A stretch of 64,000 nucleotides of DNA from Granulicella mallensis (GTDB lineage Bacteria > Acidobacteriota > Terriglobia > Terriglobales > Acidobacteriaceae). The notes beneath the pieces were generated by a model, which searched no databases, had not been told where the DNA came from, and was given only the letters and a program-made list of their open reading frames with translations. The stretch's first letter is position 1; each line of letters starts with the position of its first letter. Location: assembly GCF_014203225.1 (NCBI RefSeq), contig NZ_JACHIO010000029.1, forward strand, positions 16,349-80,348. The letters run 5' to 3'. Positions 18,079-26,794 of this stretch are shown here, in pieces. The position numbers and the translations under genes are program-made.

Positions 18079-20580
18079 GTGCAGGCAATGAAAGCGTCTG
18101 TGGAGAGACTTCGATGGGTACTGGCAGGGGGAGCGGTCCTGCTGCTCGTTGTGCTGGCAGTTTTTCTCGGCTACGGACGCTATCGCGCGCTGCGCACCTG
18201 GCGGGACATTGTGCGACGGTCCGGCGCTCACATCACGCATGAGACCGACGGCTATACCTACTCTCAATCGTTGAAGGGGCGAACGATCTTCACGCTGCAC
18301 GCGGCCAAGGGCATCCCGCATGGCGATGGGAAGTGGTCGCTGCATGATGGCGTTCTCACGCTGTACGGCAAGACCCCCAATGATTTCGATCGCATCCACG
18401 GGGCAGACTTCGAATACGACGAAAAGACAGAGATTTTGCAGGCACTCGGGGAGGTCTATATCGATGTGCAGGCGCCGGGAGCACTTGCGTCAGGGGGCAA
18501 GACCCATACCGACAATAGTCCCAAGACTCCGATGGCACAGCCCGACGCCAAGCCCGGCGAAAACGACCACATCATCCATGTCCGCACCACCGGTCTCAGC
18601 TACAACCGAAAAGAGGGAATTGCTACGACCTCTGAGGAGGTGGAGTTCCGTTATGCGGGGCTGCAATGCCTGGCAAAGGGGGCGATCTTCAACTCAGACG
18701 AGAGCATGCTGCATCTGCTGGCCGACGTGCGCCTGACCGGGGATGTCCACGGCGAGCCGATGACGGTCCACGCGGTCAAGGCGGACCTCAATCGCGAAAG
18801 CAATACCGTGGCGCTGGTACAGCCCGTTGCGCACACACAGGGGCGTACGGCGCATGCGGCCAGTGCGTTGCTGCATCTGCGCAAAGATGGCTCGATCTCA
18901 CAGGCTGAGGCGGATGGCAACGTAGCGTTCGATGAAGGGACGCGCCATCTGACGGCCCCGCATCTCGATGCGACTTTCAACACCGCCAGCCTGCCGCAGA
19001 CGACGAAGCTGACCGGTGGTGTCGTGCTCTGGGATGATAATGTGCAGCAGCCGATGCACGGCAAGGCTAACGAGGTGGATACGAGTTTCAACGCGCTGGG
19101 CGCGCCGACCAACATCGTCGCAACAGGTGCGGCACAGGTAGCGCTCAGCGACCACAAGGGCAGCGGGCCGGCGCTCTCCCGCGAGATGCGCGGAGACCGC
19201 ATCGTGGCGACGCTGGTGCCCATCGGACACAAGACGGTGTCGAGGCTCACCCAGGTTGTGGCTACCGGCTCGGCGATGGCCCGAGGCGACTCACCGGTTG
19301 CGTCGAGTGCAGGCCACCCTCAGACGCAGGAGATCAAGTCCACCATGATTACGGCGGACAAACTGCGTGCTGACCTCGAACCGGGTGCGTCTCAGAAGGC
19401 CGAGCTGCGAAAGGTCTTCGGCACGGGACATGCGCGGTTGCAGCAGGACGCTCCCCAGGGAGAGCAGCAGACCAGCTCCTCGGATACGGTGGACATCGCG
19501 TTTGCCTCCCAGCCCACGAAGAGCGGGGGCATGGCGACCGGGATCACCTCTGCGGTACAGAATGGGCATGTGGTGATCCACAGCGTCCCGGCGTTGCGTG
19601 TGGGAGCCGCCAAGCCTGAGCCGCCGTCTGATGCGAGCGCCAACAACGCCGTCTATGACGGAGCGACCTCGAAGTTGACCCTTACGGGTTCGGCCCGTTA
19701 CACACAGGGCGACACCCAGTTGACGGCGGCCACGATTGTCGCCAATCAGACGACTGGTGATGCGGATGCCCAGGGGAATGTTCTTGCCACGTTGCTGGGT
19801 GCGGAGACCTCCGCGACGGCTCAGGCGACGCATGTCACCGCCGACCACGCGCATCTGGTGCAGGCTTCGCAGGTGGCCGATTTTTACGGCAATGAAGCGC
19901 ATCCGGCGCGGCTCTGGCAGGGGGCTTCGCAGGTTGAGGCCGCGACCCTGCGCTTCGATCAGAAGCAAAAGACACTGGCCGCTCGTCCGGCCTCTACGGG
20001 GGGACTGGTCCACGCTGTGTTCGCCAATGCCAATGCCAATGCCAACTCCAACCCATCGCAGGCGCAGGCGAAGGGCAAGACTGCCTCGTCGGGGGAAGGG
20101 CAGGTGGTCAGAGTCGCGAGCCCGGCGATGGACTACTCCGATATCGCTCGCGAAGCGACGTTCTCGGGTGGGGTTCGTATCGATGGCGCAACGGGGCAGG
20201 CGCGCTCGCAGAAGGCGGTTGTTTTCCTGAACCCTGCAGCGCCCTCGAAGGCCGCGCCAGGAGCGGCGAAGCCGGCGGGGCCGACGAATCTTCTGGGTGG
20301 TTCGGTCGAGAAGGTCGTGCTCTCCGAATCAGTTCGGATCGATCAGCCGGGGCGTGCCGGTACGGGCGAACAGCTGGTCTACACGACGGCAGATTCGAGC
20401 TACATTTTGACCGGAACACCGGCGAAGCCGCCGCATATCGTGGACGTGAAGCAGGGTAACGTCACCGGGGCGACGCTGCTGTTCCGTTCGGACGATAGTA
20501 CGATCATCGTTACAGGTGCCCCTCCGGGGCCGGCACAGAAGCATGGGCGTGTCCGCACCGAGACGGAAGTGAGGCAGTAG
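18079..20580 (+). CDS. LPS-transport protein with LptC-like and OstA/LptA-like regions
   Basis: An 833-aa protein, far longer than LptC or LptA alone. It has one N-terminal membrane segment (about residues 13-33, WVLAGGAVLLLVVLAVFLGYG) followed by a large periplasmic part. The first ~150 residues resemble LptC (TYSQSLKGRTIFTLHAAKG, LTLYGK, RIHGADFEYDEKTEIL). The rest contains several OstA/LptA-type beta-jellyroll stretches (VEFRYAGLQCLAKGAIFN, SKLTLTGSARYTQGDTQLTAATIVANQTTGDADAQGN in two blocks, SSYILTGTPAKPPHIVD). It would form part of the bridge that moves lipopolysaccharide or a similar lipid to the outer membrane. A GCCAAT hexanucleotide repeat (20023-20040) gives NANANAN. lptB follows after 3 bp. 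Confidence 0.82.
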   Translation: MQAMKASVERLRWVLAGGAVLLLVVLAVFLGYGRYRALRTWRDIVRRSGAHITHETDGYTYSQSLKGRTIFTLHAAKGIPHGDGKWSLHDGVLTLYGKTPNDFDRIHGADFEYDEKTEILQALGEVYIDVQAPGALASGGKTHTDNSPKTPMAQPDAKPGENDHIIHVRTTGLSYNRKEGIATTSEEVEFRYAGLQCLAKGAIFNSDESMLHLLADVRLTGDVHGEPMTVHAVKADLNRESNTVALVQPVAHTQGRTAHAASALLHLRKDGSISQAEADGNVAFDEGTRHLTAPHLDATFNTASLPQTTKLTGGVVLWDDNVQQPMHGKANEVDTSFNALGAPTNIVATGAAQVALSDHKGSGPALSREMRGDRIVATLVPIGHKTVSRLTQVVATGSAMARGDSPVASSAGHPQTQEIKSTMITADKLRADLEPGASQKAELRKVFGTGHARLQQDAPQGEQQTSSSDTVDIAFASQPTKSGGMATGITSAVQNGHVVIHSVPALRVGAAKPEPPSDASANNAVYDGATSKLTLTGSARYTQGDTQLTAATIVANQTTGDADAQGNVLATLLGAETSATAQATHVTADHAHLVQASQVADFYGNEAHPARLWQGASQVEAATLRFDQKQKTLAARPASTGGLVHAVFANANANANSNPSQAQAKGKTASSGEGQVVRVASPAMDYSDIAREATFSGGVRIDGATGQARSQKAVVFLNPAAPSKAAPGAAKPAGPTNLLGGSVEKVVLSESVRIDQPGRAGTGEQLVYTTADSSYILTGTPAKPPHIVDVKQGNVTGATLLFRSDDSTIIVTGAPPGPAQKHGRVRTETEVRQ

Positions 20581-20583
20581 AGC

Positions 20584-21321
20584 GTGATTAGGACTCTGGC
20601 AACCGAGGAGATCGGCAAGGCATACGGCGGACGGCAGGTAGTTCGAGGCGTCAGCCTGGAGATACGGCAGGGCGAGGTCGTCGGTCTGCTGGGCCCCAAT
20701 GGCGCTGGCAAGACGACGAGCTTTTACATGATCGTCGGCCTGGTACGGCCGGACAGTGGCCGCATCTTTACGGACGGCGCTGACATTACGCGCACGCCGA
20801 TGTATCTGCGGGCGCGCGAGCATCGCATCAGCTATCTGCCGCAGGAGCCCTCGATCTTTCGCAAGCTGACGGTGGAGGAGAACATCCTCGCGGTGCTGGA
20901 GACGCAGCACAACACCTGGGAGGCGCGGCGCAAGGCCTCCGAGAACCTCATCCTGCAGCTCAACCTTGGCCATGTGCGCAAGACGCGCGGCTACGCGCTC
21001 TCGGGTGGCGAACGACGCCGCGTGGAGATCGCCCGTTGCCTGGCTATCAATCCGGCGTTTATCCTGCTGGACGAGCCGTTTTCCGGTATCGACCCGATTG
21101 CGGTGCTGGAGCTTCAGCAGATCATCTTCGACCTGAAGGCCAGCGGGATCGGCGTGCTTATCACGGACCACAACGTCCGCGAGACGCTGAGCGTTACCGA
21201 CCGCGCATACATCATCAATGAGGGGCGCATCTTCCGCACGGGGACGCCGGGGGAACTGGGGCGCGATCCTGAGGTGAAGCGGGTGTACCTGGGTGAGGGC
21301 TTTTCGATGGGTGGGGTTTGA
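20584..21321 (+). CDS. lptB: LPS export ABC transporter ATP-binding protein LptB
   Basis: LptB is the cytoplasmic ATPase that powers extraction of lipopolysaccharide by LptFG. The 245-aa protein shows Walker [11 protein letters not shown]-loop [16 protein letters not shown], signature [13 protein letters not shown], Walker [17 protein letters not shown] and switch His in [10 protein letters not shown], with the LptB-type end (FSMGGV). The GTG start lies 3 bp after the lptC/A stop, so the genes are coupled. rpoN follows after a 135-bp gap with its own promoter. The order lptA-lptB-rpoN-hpf-rapZ is the same as in many Proteobacteria, which supports the assignment. Confidence 0.95.
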   Translation: MIRTLATEEIGKAYGGRQVVRGVSLEIRQGEVVGLLGPNGAGKTTSFYMIVGLVRPDSGRIFTDGADITRTPMYLRAREHRISYLPQEPSIFRKLTVEENILAVLETQHNTWEARRKASENLILQLNLGHVRKTRGYALSGGERRRVEIARCLAINPAFILLDEPFSGIDPIAVLELQQIIFDLKASGIGVLITDHNVRETLSVTDRAYIINEGRIFRTGTPGELGRDPEVKRVYLGEGFSMGGV

Positions 21322-21371
21322 GGACGAAAACCCAGTAATAATAAAAGCAAAAGCTCTCCGACGCTGTAGAA

Positions 21372-21387
21372 TGGCCCTAGAATTGCT
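21372..21387 (+). promoter_or_regulatory. Sigma-54 (-24/-12) promoter in front of rpoN
   Basis: TGGCCC, five bases, then TTGCT. This matches the consensus TGGCAC-N5-TTGCW with one mismatch, and the invariant GG and GC are separated by the required spacing. It would start transcription near 21398, just after lptB and before rpoN, implying that sigma-54 controls its own gene. Confidence 0.65.
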
Positions 21388-21456
21388 TGCCGGATGGTGG
21401 GTTCCGAAGCAAAGTGTCTTCCGCGCGGATGCGTGGAGGGTTCGCGAGGTCGATCT

Positions 21457-22980
21457 TTGTTGTTACAGCCCAGACTGAATGTTCGAGTCTCGCAACGCCA
21501 GGTGCTCACTCCGGGCCTGATGCAGATGGTCAGTGTGCTTGCGCTCAACAAGCTTGAGCTCAAGGACATGATCAATGGCGAACTGGTCGAAAATCCGGTG
21601 CTGGAGGAGATCGAAGAGTCCTCCGAGACGTTCGATGAACGTACAGCCCGTGAGGGAGATCGTGAGCGCAGTGCGGAAGACCTTGTGGTAGAGGGGGAGC
21701 GCACTGAAAAAGATCCCTTCGATGAGATCGACTTTGGGAGTTACTTCCAGGATTATCTTGATCCCGGCTTTCGTACCGCCTCCAACTTCGAAGACTATGA
21801 CAGCGAGAAGCCGTCGTTCGAACACTTTCTTGCCCAGCCCAGCACGCTGAGCGATTACCTCACCTGGCAGCTGGGTTCGATGCCGCTGCGCCAGGAGCTT
21901 CGTACAGCCGTTGAGCTGGTGATCGGTAACCTGAACGAAGACGGATATCTCACCGCGAGCGATCAGGAACTCGCCGAAGCACTGGCTGGCAGTGAAGCGG
22001 GGCAGGCTGAGCTTATTCTGGTCGTCGAGGCGCGGGGTGTCGTCGCTCATCTGGATCCCATCGGCGTGGGGGCACGCGATCTGCGCGAGTGCCTGTTGCT
22101 GCAGATCGAAGCGTTGCGGTGCGAGGCGCTCCTTGTGGGGAAGCGCAATGGGGCTCCCGTTCCTGAGGATGCGGTGGCAGCCTTCGACGCGGCTGCCCTG
22201 ATTGCTGACCGGCATCTGTCGCTGCTGCAGAAAAAAGATATGCGGGAGTTGACGCGGGTCTCGCATCGCACGCCGGAGCAGGTTGCTGCTGCTGTGGATC
22301 TGATTCGCAGCCTGGACCCGCGGCCTGGTCAGCGCTACAGCAGCTCGGACACACGCCTCATCGAGCCGGATGTCGCCTTCGTCAAGCGTGGCGATGAGTA
22401 CGTGGTCGTCATGAATGAAGAAGACCTGCCCGCGCTGCGTCTCAACCAGGGCTATCGCAAGATGCTGCGGGAGAAGAGCACGGAACGCGAGGTGCGGGAG
22501 TATGTGAAGGAGCGCTACAAATCCGCGATCCAGCTCCTGCGCAACATCGAGCAGCGCAAGAATACGATCGTTCGTACCTGCGAGGCTATCGTGCGGCGGC
22601 AGCAGGAGTTTCTCGAGCGCGGTGTCGAGGCCCTGAAACCGATGATGATCAAGGAGGTCGCCGAGGAGATCGGGGTCCATGCTTCGACGGTCAGCCGGGC
22701 TGTCGCAAATAAATATGTGCACACGACCCAGGGGGTGTACGAGCTACGCTTTTTCTTCACTGAGAGCGTGAACGGGCCGGAGGGGGGCGACGTGCCGTTG
22801 TTGTTGCTTAAACGCCGTGTTAAGAAGCTGATCGAGGACGAAGACCCACGCAAGCCGTGGACGGATGAATACCTCGCCGCGGAGTTGCAGCGCCAGGGAA
22901 TTCGGGTCACCCGCAGGACGGTTGCGAAGTATCGCGAAGATATGCAGATTCCCAGCACCCACCAACGCCGTGTACGATAA
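21457..22980 (+). CDS. rpoN: RNA polymerase sigma-54 factor RpoN
   Basis: Sigma-54 directs RNA polymerase to -24/-12 promoters and needs an AAA+ activator. Region I is LLLQPRLNVRVSQRQVLTPG with the Gln/Leu-rich helix (LMQMVSVLALNKLELKDMI). An acidic region II follows. The core-binding domain contains YLTWQLGSMPLRQELRTAVELVIGNLNEDGYL. The C-terminal RpoN box is EDPRKPWTDEYLAAELQRQGIRVTRRTVAKYRE (ARRTVAKYRE-type), read here in pieces. The frame is open from ATG 21394, but that codon lies before the predicted sigma-54 transcription start; TTG 21457 with GAGGT 6 nt upstream gives the usual N-terminus (507 aa). GTG 21433 is another option. hpf follows after 56 bp. Confidence 0.93.
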   Translation: MLLQPRLNVRVSQRQVLTPGLMQMVSVLALNKLELKDMINGELVENPVLEEIEESSETFDERTAREGDRERSAEDLVVEGERTEKDPFDEIDFGSYFQDYLDPGFRTASNFEDYDSEKPSFEHFLAQPSTLSDYLTWQLGSMPLRQELRTAVELVIGNLNEDGYLTASDQELAEALAGSEAGQAELILVVEARGVVAHLDPIGVGARDLRECLLLQIEALRCEALLVGKRNGAPVPEDAVAAFDAAALIADRHLSLLQKKDMRELTRVSHRTPEQVAAAVDLIRSLDPRPGQRYSSSDTRLIEPDVAFVKRGDEYVVVMNEEDLPALRLNQGYRKMLREKSTEREVREYVKERYKSAIQLLRNIEQRKNTIVRTCEAIVRRQQEFLERGVEALKPMMIKEVAEEIGVHASTVSRAVANKYVHTTQGVYELRFFFTESVNGPEGGDVPLLLLKRRVKKLIEDEDPRKPWTDEYLAAELQRQGIRVTRRTVAKYREDMQIPSTHQRRVR

Positions 22981-23036
22981 TCCGCATCTTACGGAGACGG
23001 TAGCTTCTCAAGCTGCCGGGACGAAGGGAGTTGTCC

Positions 23037-23366
23037 ATGATCGTTGAGTACACCGGTCGCCAGACCGTAGTCACAGCAAAACTCAAAACGCAGGCGGAAG
23101 CGGGCTTGGCACGAGTGGCCAAGGTTGCCAATCGCTGTACAAGCACCCATATCATCCTCACGGAAGACAAATACCGTAAGATCGCTGAAATTACGGTGCA
23201 ATGCCGCGGCGACCAACTGGTCGCAACCTGTGAGGCCGTCGAAATGGAGGTTGCATTGCATGACGCGCTGCAGAAGGTCGAACAGCAGGCCATCAAGCAC
23301 AAGAAACGATTCGATACCGTTCGCGATCATCCCCGGCCCATTCCGCTTCCGCTGGAAGCGGTTTAG
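23037..23366 (+). CDS. hpf: Ribosome hibernation-promoting factor / sigma-54 modulation protein
   Basis: A 109-aa short HPF/RaiA-type protein that binds 30S subunits and helps form inactive ribosome dimers in stationary phase. It starts MIVEYTGRQTVVTAKLKTQAEAGL, has the expected beta-alpha-beta pattern with RKIAEITVQCRGDQLVATCEAVEMEVALHDALQKVEQQAIKHKKRF (read in parts), and ends in basic residues. ATG 23037 follows GAAGGGAG; the TTG at 23031 is less likely. Its place just after rpoN is the classic one, and its old name, sigma-54 modulation protein, comes from that. A hairpin follows the stop. Confidence 0.92.
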   Translation: MIVEYTGRQTVVTAKLKTQAEAGLARVAKVANRCTSTHIILTEDKYRKIAEITVQCRGDQLVATCEAVEMEVALHDALQKVEQQAIKHKKRFDTVRDHPRPIPLPLEAV

Positions 23367-23381
23367 AACTTTCGAAGTAAG

Positions 23382-23411
23382 CCACGCGCCTCCTGTCCAG
23401 GAGGCGCGTGG
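23382..23411 (+). terminator. Hairpin after hpf
   Basis: Perfect 14-bp arms CCACGCGCCTCCTG / CAGGAGGCGCGTGG around a 2-nt centre, starting 15 bp after the hpf stop. The following T-run is short (GTGTTTG), so termination may be partial and rapZ could still be reached. Confidence 0.7.
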
Positions 23412-23559
23412 TGTTTGCGGGTAATTAAATAGAACAGGCAACAACTTTGACGCACAGGGCGCAAAGGTAGAACGCAGAGGACGCTATGGCCTCTGTGGTG
23501 AAATTTGGAATGTTACGTTGCCGCGAACTTTTTTAGGGTGTCGGTGCTAGGATGCACGC

Positions 23560-24495
23560 ATGGCATCCAAGCGCGCCGCCAAAGCTTCGTCCAAACCGGC
23601 AAAAGAATCCAAATCGGCTAAAAAGCAAGAGACTCTTACTCGTGAACTTGTCATCCTGACGGGAATGTCCGGCTCCGGCAAGGCGTCGGCGTTGAAGGCG
23701 TTTGAAGACCTTGGCTACTACTCGGTCGATAATCTCCCGCTGGAACTGATTCCGCGCTTTGCAGACCTGGTATTGAAGTCCGCCGAGATCACACGCGCGG
23801 CCATGGTCGTGGATGTGCGCGAGGGCATTCGGCTTGACCGCTTCCCAGCGATTCTCAAGCAGGTGCGCAAGGTGCTGCCGGCTCGCGTCGTGTTTCTCGA
23901 AGCCAGCGAAGAGGCTATCGTGCGGCGATTCTCCGAGACTCGCAGGCCGCATCCGCTGGGGCGCGGAGAGACCGTGCTGGCCTCCATCAGCGCGGAACGC
24001 AAACGGCTTGATCCGGTGCGTAACGTCGCCGATATTCTGCTGGACACCACCCGCTTCAACGTCCATGACCTGCGCGCGCACATCAATGCACAATTTGAGC
24101 GCGGCGGAGGGACGAGCGACCGCAACCTGACGATCTCGGTGACCAGCTTTGGCTTCAAGAACGGCGTGCCGACGGATGCGGATCTCGTCTTCGATGTGCG
24201 CTTTCTGCCCAATCCGCACTTCGTTCCCGAGTTTCGCAAGCTGACAGGCAAGCATCCCAAGGTCGCCAAGTACATCCGGCAGTTTCCGCAGACCAAGGAG
24301 TTCCTCGACAAGGCTACGGACATGCTTACCTTCCTGTTGCCGCACTACATCAAGGAGGGGAAGAGCTATCTCACGGTCGGAATTGGCTGTACCGGCGGGC
24401 AGCATCGTTCCGTGATGATCACCGAAGAGCTGAAGAAACGGCTGGGGGACGCAGGTTACCGGGTGAAGACGTCGCATCGCGACATGCCGCGTTAG
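23560..24495 (+). CDS. rapZ: RNase adapter protein RapZ
   Basis: RapZ is a P-loop protein that in E. coli senses glucosamine-6-phosphate and guides the sRNA GlmZ to RNase E. The 311-aa product has a basic N-terminal tail (about 25 residues, Lys/Ala/Ser-rich), then LTGMSGSGKASALKAFEDLGYYSVDNLP, the RapZ P-loop and signature (the P-loop Ser is replaced by Ala: GSGKA). Further on come FLEASEEAIVRRFSETRRPHPL, DTTRFNVHDLR, SFGFKNGVPTDADLVFDVRFLPNPH and IGCTGGQHRSVMI, all conserved. The rpoN-hpf-rapZ order lacks the usual ptsN. Whether a GlmZ-like RNA exists in Acidobacteria is unknown. Confidence 0.93.
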   Translation: MASKRAAKASSKPAKESKSAKKQETLTRELVILTGMSGSGKASALKAFEDLGYYSVDNLPLELIPRFADLVLKSAEITRAAMVVDVREGIRLDRFPAILKQVRKVLPARVVFLEASEEAIVRRFSETRRPHPLGRGETVLASISAERKRLDPVRNVADILLDTTRFNVHDLRAHINAQFERGGGTSDRNLTISVTSFGFKNGVPTDADLVFDVRFLPNPHFVPEFRKLTGKHPKVAKYIRQFPQTKEFLDKATDMLTFLLPHYIKEGKSYLTVGIGCTGGQHRSVMITEELKKRLGDAGYRVKTSHRDMPR

Positions 24496-24561
24496 ACATG
24501 CGACGAAGGTACACTTTCTTTTGATGATGATCTTTGGCATTGCGGTCTGTAGGAGTTGCGC

Positions 24562-26433
24562 ATGAGGCGCATCTGGCGGCTCCTTCGTTATCTACAGAAA
24601 TATGCGCTGTACTCGGTGACGTCGGTTCTGCTGATGGCTGTGGTTGGTGCGCTTGCTGCGTTCCGCATTTTGCTCATCAAGCCCATCTTCGATAACGTCC
24701 TGCGCCCGGATGCGCCACCGTCGTTGGTGTTGCTCTTCCATATTCCTCACACCAGCATCACCGTTAACCTGCAGCACTTCGTCCCCAGCCACTTTCGTAA
24801 CGCCTGGACGGTAGTGGCAGTAGCGTTGGTGGGCTCGGCCATCATCAAATCGATCTGCGATTATCTGGGTACGGTGCTGGCGAACAAGGCCGGCTTCGGC
24901 ATGATTACCGATATTCGCAACGACCTGTACGACTCGGTGCTGCGGCGCTCCACGGCCTTCTTTCAACGGCATTCCACAGGTGCTCTCATCTCCACGCTCA
25001 TCAGTGACGTTGAACGTGTGCAGGCTGCCATGGCTACGGTGATGAGCGACTTTCTGCAACAGATCTTCACTCTGGTGTTCATGATCGGCGCAGTGATCCT
25101 TACAGGCGGACGTATGGCCTGGGTGCTTCTGCTGTTTGTGCCTGTTATCGTATCCTCGGCGCGACGGATCGGCCGCAGTGTTCGCAAAACGACGCGCCGA
25201 GGCCAGGACAAGCTGGCCGAGATCCAGAACATCGTCCATGAGACCATCACAGGCAATGGCATTGTGAAGGCGTTTGGCATGGAGTTGTGGGAGATGAACC
25301 GCTTCCGCAAAGCAGCGGACAGGCTGCTCTCAGCCAACATGCGGTCAGTTGCGATACAGTCTATCTCCTCGCCGCTGATGGATGCACTGGGGGCGGTCGC
25401 AATCGCGTTGTTGCTGCTCTTTGGACGGGATCGCATCATGCATCACGGCATGAGCGCCGGATCCTTCGTTGCCTTCCTGATCGCGACCTTCACGCTCTAC
25501 GATCCGGTGCGAAAGATGCCGGTCTACTACAACAACTTCCAGCAGGCGGTCGGCGCCAGCCAGGAGATCTTCAAGTTTATCGACGAGCAAGATGAAGTTC
25601 TAGAGCGCAAGAAAGCTATTACGCTCAAGAGCTTTGGCGGGCTGATCGAATTTCGTGACGTGCGTTTCGGCTACGAGCGCGCCGGGGTGGCGAAGGAGGT
25701 GCTGCATGGCATCTCGCTAACCGTTCGCCGTGGTGAGGTGGTTGCTCTTGTGGGCCCGAGCGGGGCGGGGAAGTCGACGCTGGTAAATCTGCTGCCACGT
25801 TTTTTCGATGTGACAGGCGGTACGATTTTGCTTGATGAGCACGATGTTCGCGATCTTACGATTGCCTCGTTACGCGCGCAGATCGGCAAGGTCACGCAGG
25901 AGACGGTGCTCTTCAACGACACGGTGCGAAACAACATCGCCTATGGACGCCCCGATGTTTCCATGGAGAAGATCGAGGCTGCGGCAAAGGCTGCACTGGC
26001 TCACGACTTCATCCTGCGTATGTCGGATGGCTACGACACGATGATTGGCGAACGCGGTGCGCGGCTCTCTGGTGGGGAGCGGCAGAGGATCGCCATTGCG
26101 CGAGCCATCCTCAAGGATGCGCCGATCCTCATTCTCGACGAGGCGACCTCGGCGCTCGATACGGAGAGCGAAGTCGCGGTGCAGGCTGCGCTCGCGAACC
26201 TGATGCAGGGCCGGACGGTGCTGGTGATCGCACATCGGCTCTCGACCGTACGTCGGGCTGATCGCATTGCGGTGATCGAGCGAGGAAGTGTGACCGAACT
26301 GGGATCGCACGATGAGTTGCTGGAGCTTGGCGGCATGTACAGCCGGCTCTATAAATTGCAGTTTGGACAGGATGATCTTCTGGAGGCCGACCTGGGCGAG
26401 GTTGCTGCGGCTGAGGGCGAGGGTGTGGTCTGA
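24562..26433 (+). CDS. ABC exporter, ATP-binding and permease fused (MsbA-like)
   Basis: A 623-aa half-transporter. The N-terminal ~320 residues hold six predicted membrane helices (for example YSVTSVLLMAVVGALAAFRIL and LIATFTL region) and the C-terminal ~250 residues hold one nucleotide-binding domain: Walker A GPSGAGKST, Q-loop VTQETVLFNDTVRNNIAYG, signature LSGGERQRIAIARAIL, Walker B ILILDEATSALD, His switch IAHRLSTV. Lipid A flippase MsbA is the closest familiar match, which fits its place downstream of the lpt genes, but multidrug exporters look alike. ATG 24562 follows AGGAG. No accessory gene is adjacent. Confidence 0.88.
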   Translation: MRRIWRLLRYLQKYALYSVTSVLLMAVVGALAAFRILLIKPIFDNVLRPDAPPSLVLLFHIPHTSITVNLQHFVPSHFRNAWTVVAVALVGSAIIKSICDYLGTVLANKAGFGMITDIRNDLYDSVLRRSTAFFQRHSTGALISTLISDVERVQAAMATVMSDFLQQIFTLVFMIGAVILTGGRMAWVLLLFVPVIVSSARRIGRSVRKTTRRGQDKLAEIQNIVHETITGNGIVKAFGMELWEMNRFRKAADRLLSANMRSVAIQSISSPLMDALGAVAIALLLLFGRDRIMHHGMSAGSFVAFLIATFTLYDPVRKMPVYYNNFQQAVGASQEIFKFIDEQDEVLERKKAITLKSFGGLIEFRDVRFGYERAGVAKEVLHGISLTVRRGEVVALVGPSGAGKSTLVNLLPRFFDVTGGTILLDEHDVRDLTIASLRAQIGKVTQETVLFNDTVRNNIAYGRPDVSMEKIEAAAKAALAHDFILRMSDGYDTMIGERGARLSGGERQRIAIARAILKDAPILILDEATSALDTESEVAVQAALANLMQGRTVLVIAHRLSTVRRADRIAVIERGSVTELGSHDELLELGGMYSRLYKLQFGQDDLLEADLGEVAAAEGEGVV

Positions 26434-26496
26434 AGGCCGCAGCTCATTTGCTATGGCGTGTTTGTAGTTCCAAATGAAACCGTTGCTGTTGAGGTG

Positions 26497-26723
26497 GCGC
26501 GAAGCGCGTTCCCTGATGCTTTAGCGTCAGGGAGCCGTAGCCTTTAGGCTACGGAAATAGAGGCTTAGCTAAGATGTGGCCTTTAGGCCCGGGCCTTCTT
26601 TCGGCTGCGGGCAAAAGGCCCGGGGCTAAAGCCCAATTCTCTCCTGCCCTTGATTCCGTAGCCTAAAGGCTACGGCTCCTCCGAACCGCAACGCTAAAGC
26701 GTCACGGAACGCGCTTCGCGCTG
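26497..26723. repeat. ~227-bp intergenic element with ~60-bp terminal inverted repeats
   Basis: Left end reads GCGCGAAGCGCGTTCC, then TGCTTTAGCGTC, then the hairpin CCGTAGCCTTTAGGCTACGG. The right end carries the same three blocks inverted (CCGTAGCCTAAAGGCTACGG, ACGCTAAAGCGTC, GGAACGCGCTTCGCGC). The centre has GGCCTTTAGGCCCGGGCC and GGGGCTAAAGCCC. It occupies the 361-bp gap between the exporter gene and gmk, which otherwise shows nothing. Confidence 0.9.
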
Positions 26724-26794
26724 TATAACTTTGTTCGGCGATGCGCTAACGTCGGAACGCTCGAACCGGTACACTGTCAAGAGAACTTAGACCC

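Noticed and set aside
23098..23130. Sigma-54 promoter inside hpf (TGGCACGAGTGGCCAAGGTTGCC)
   Set aside because: The distance between GG and GC does not match the required -24/-12 spacing for either GG pair.
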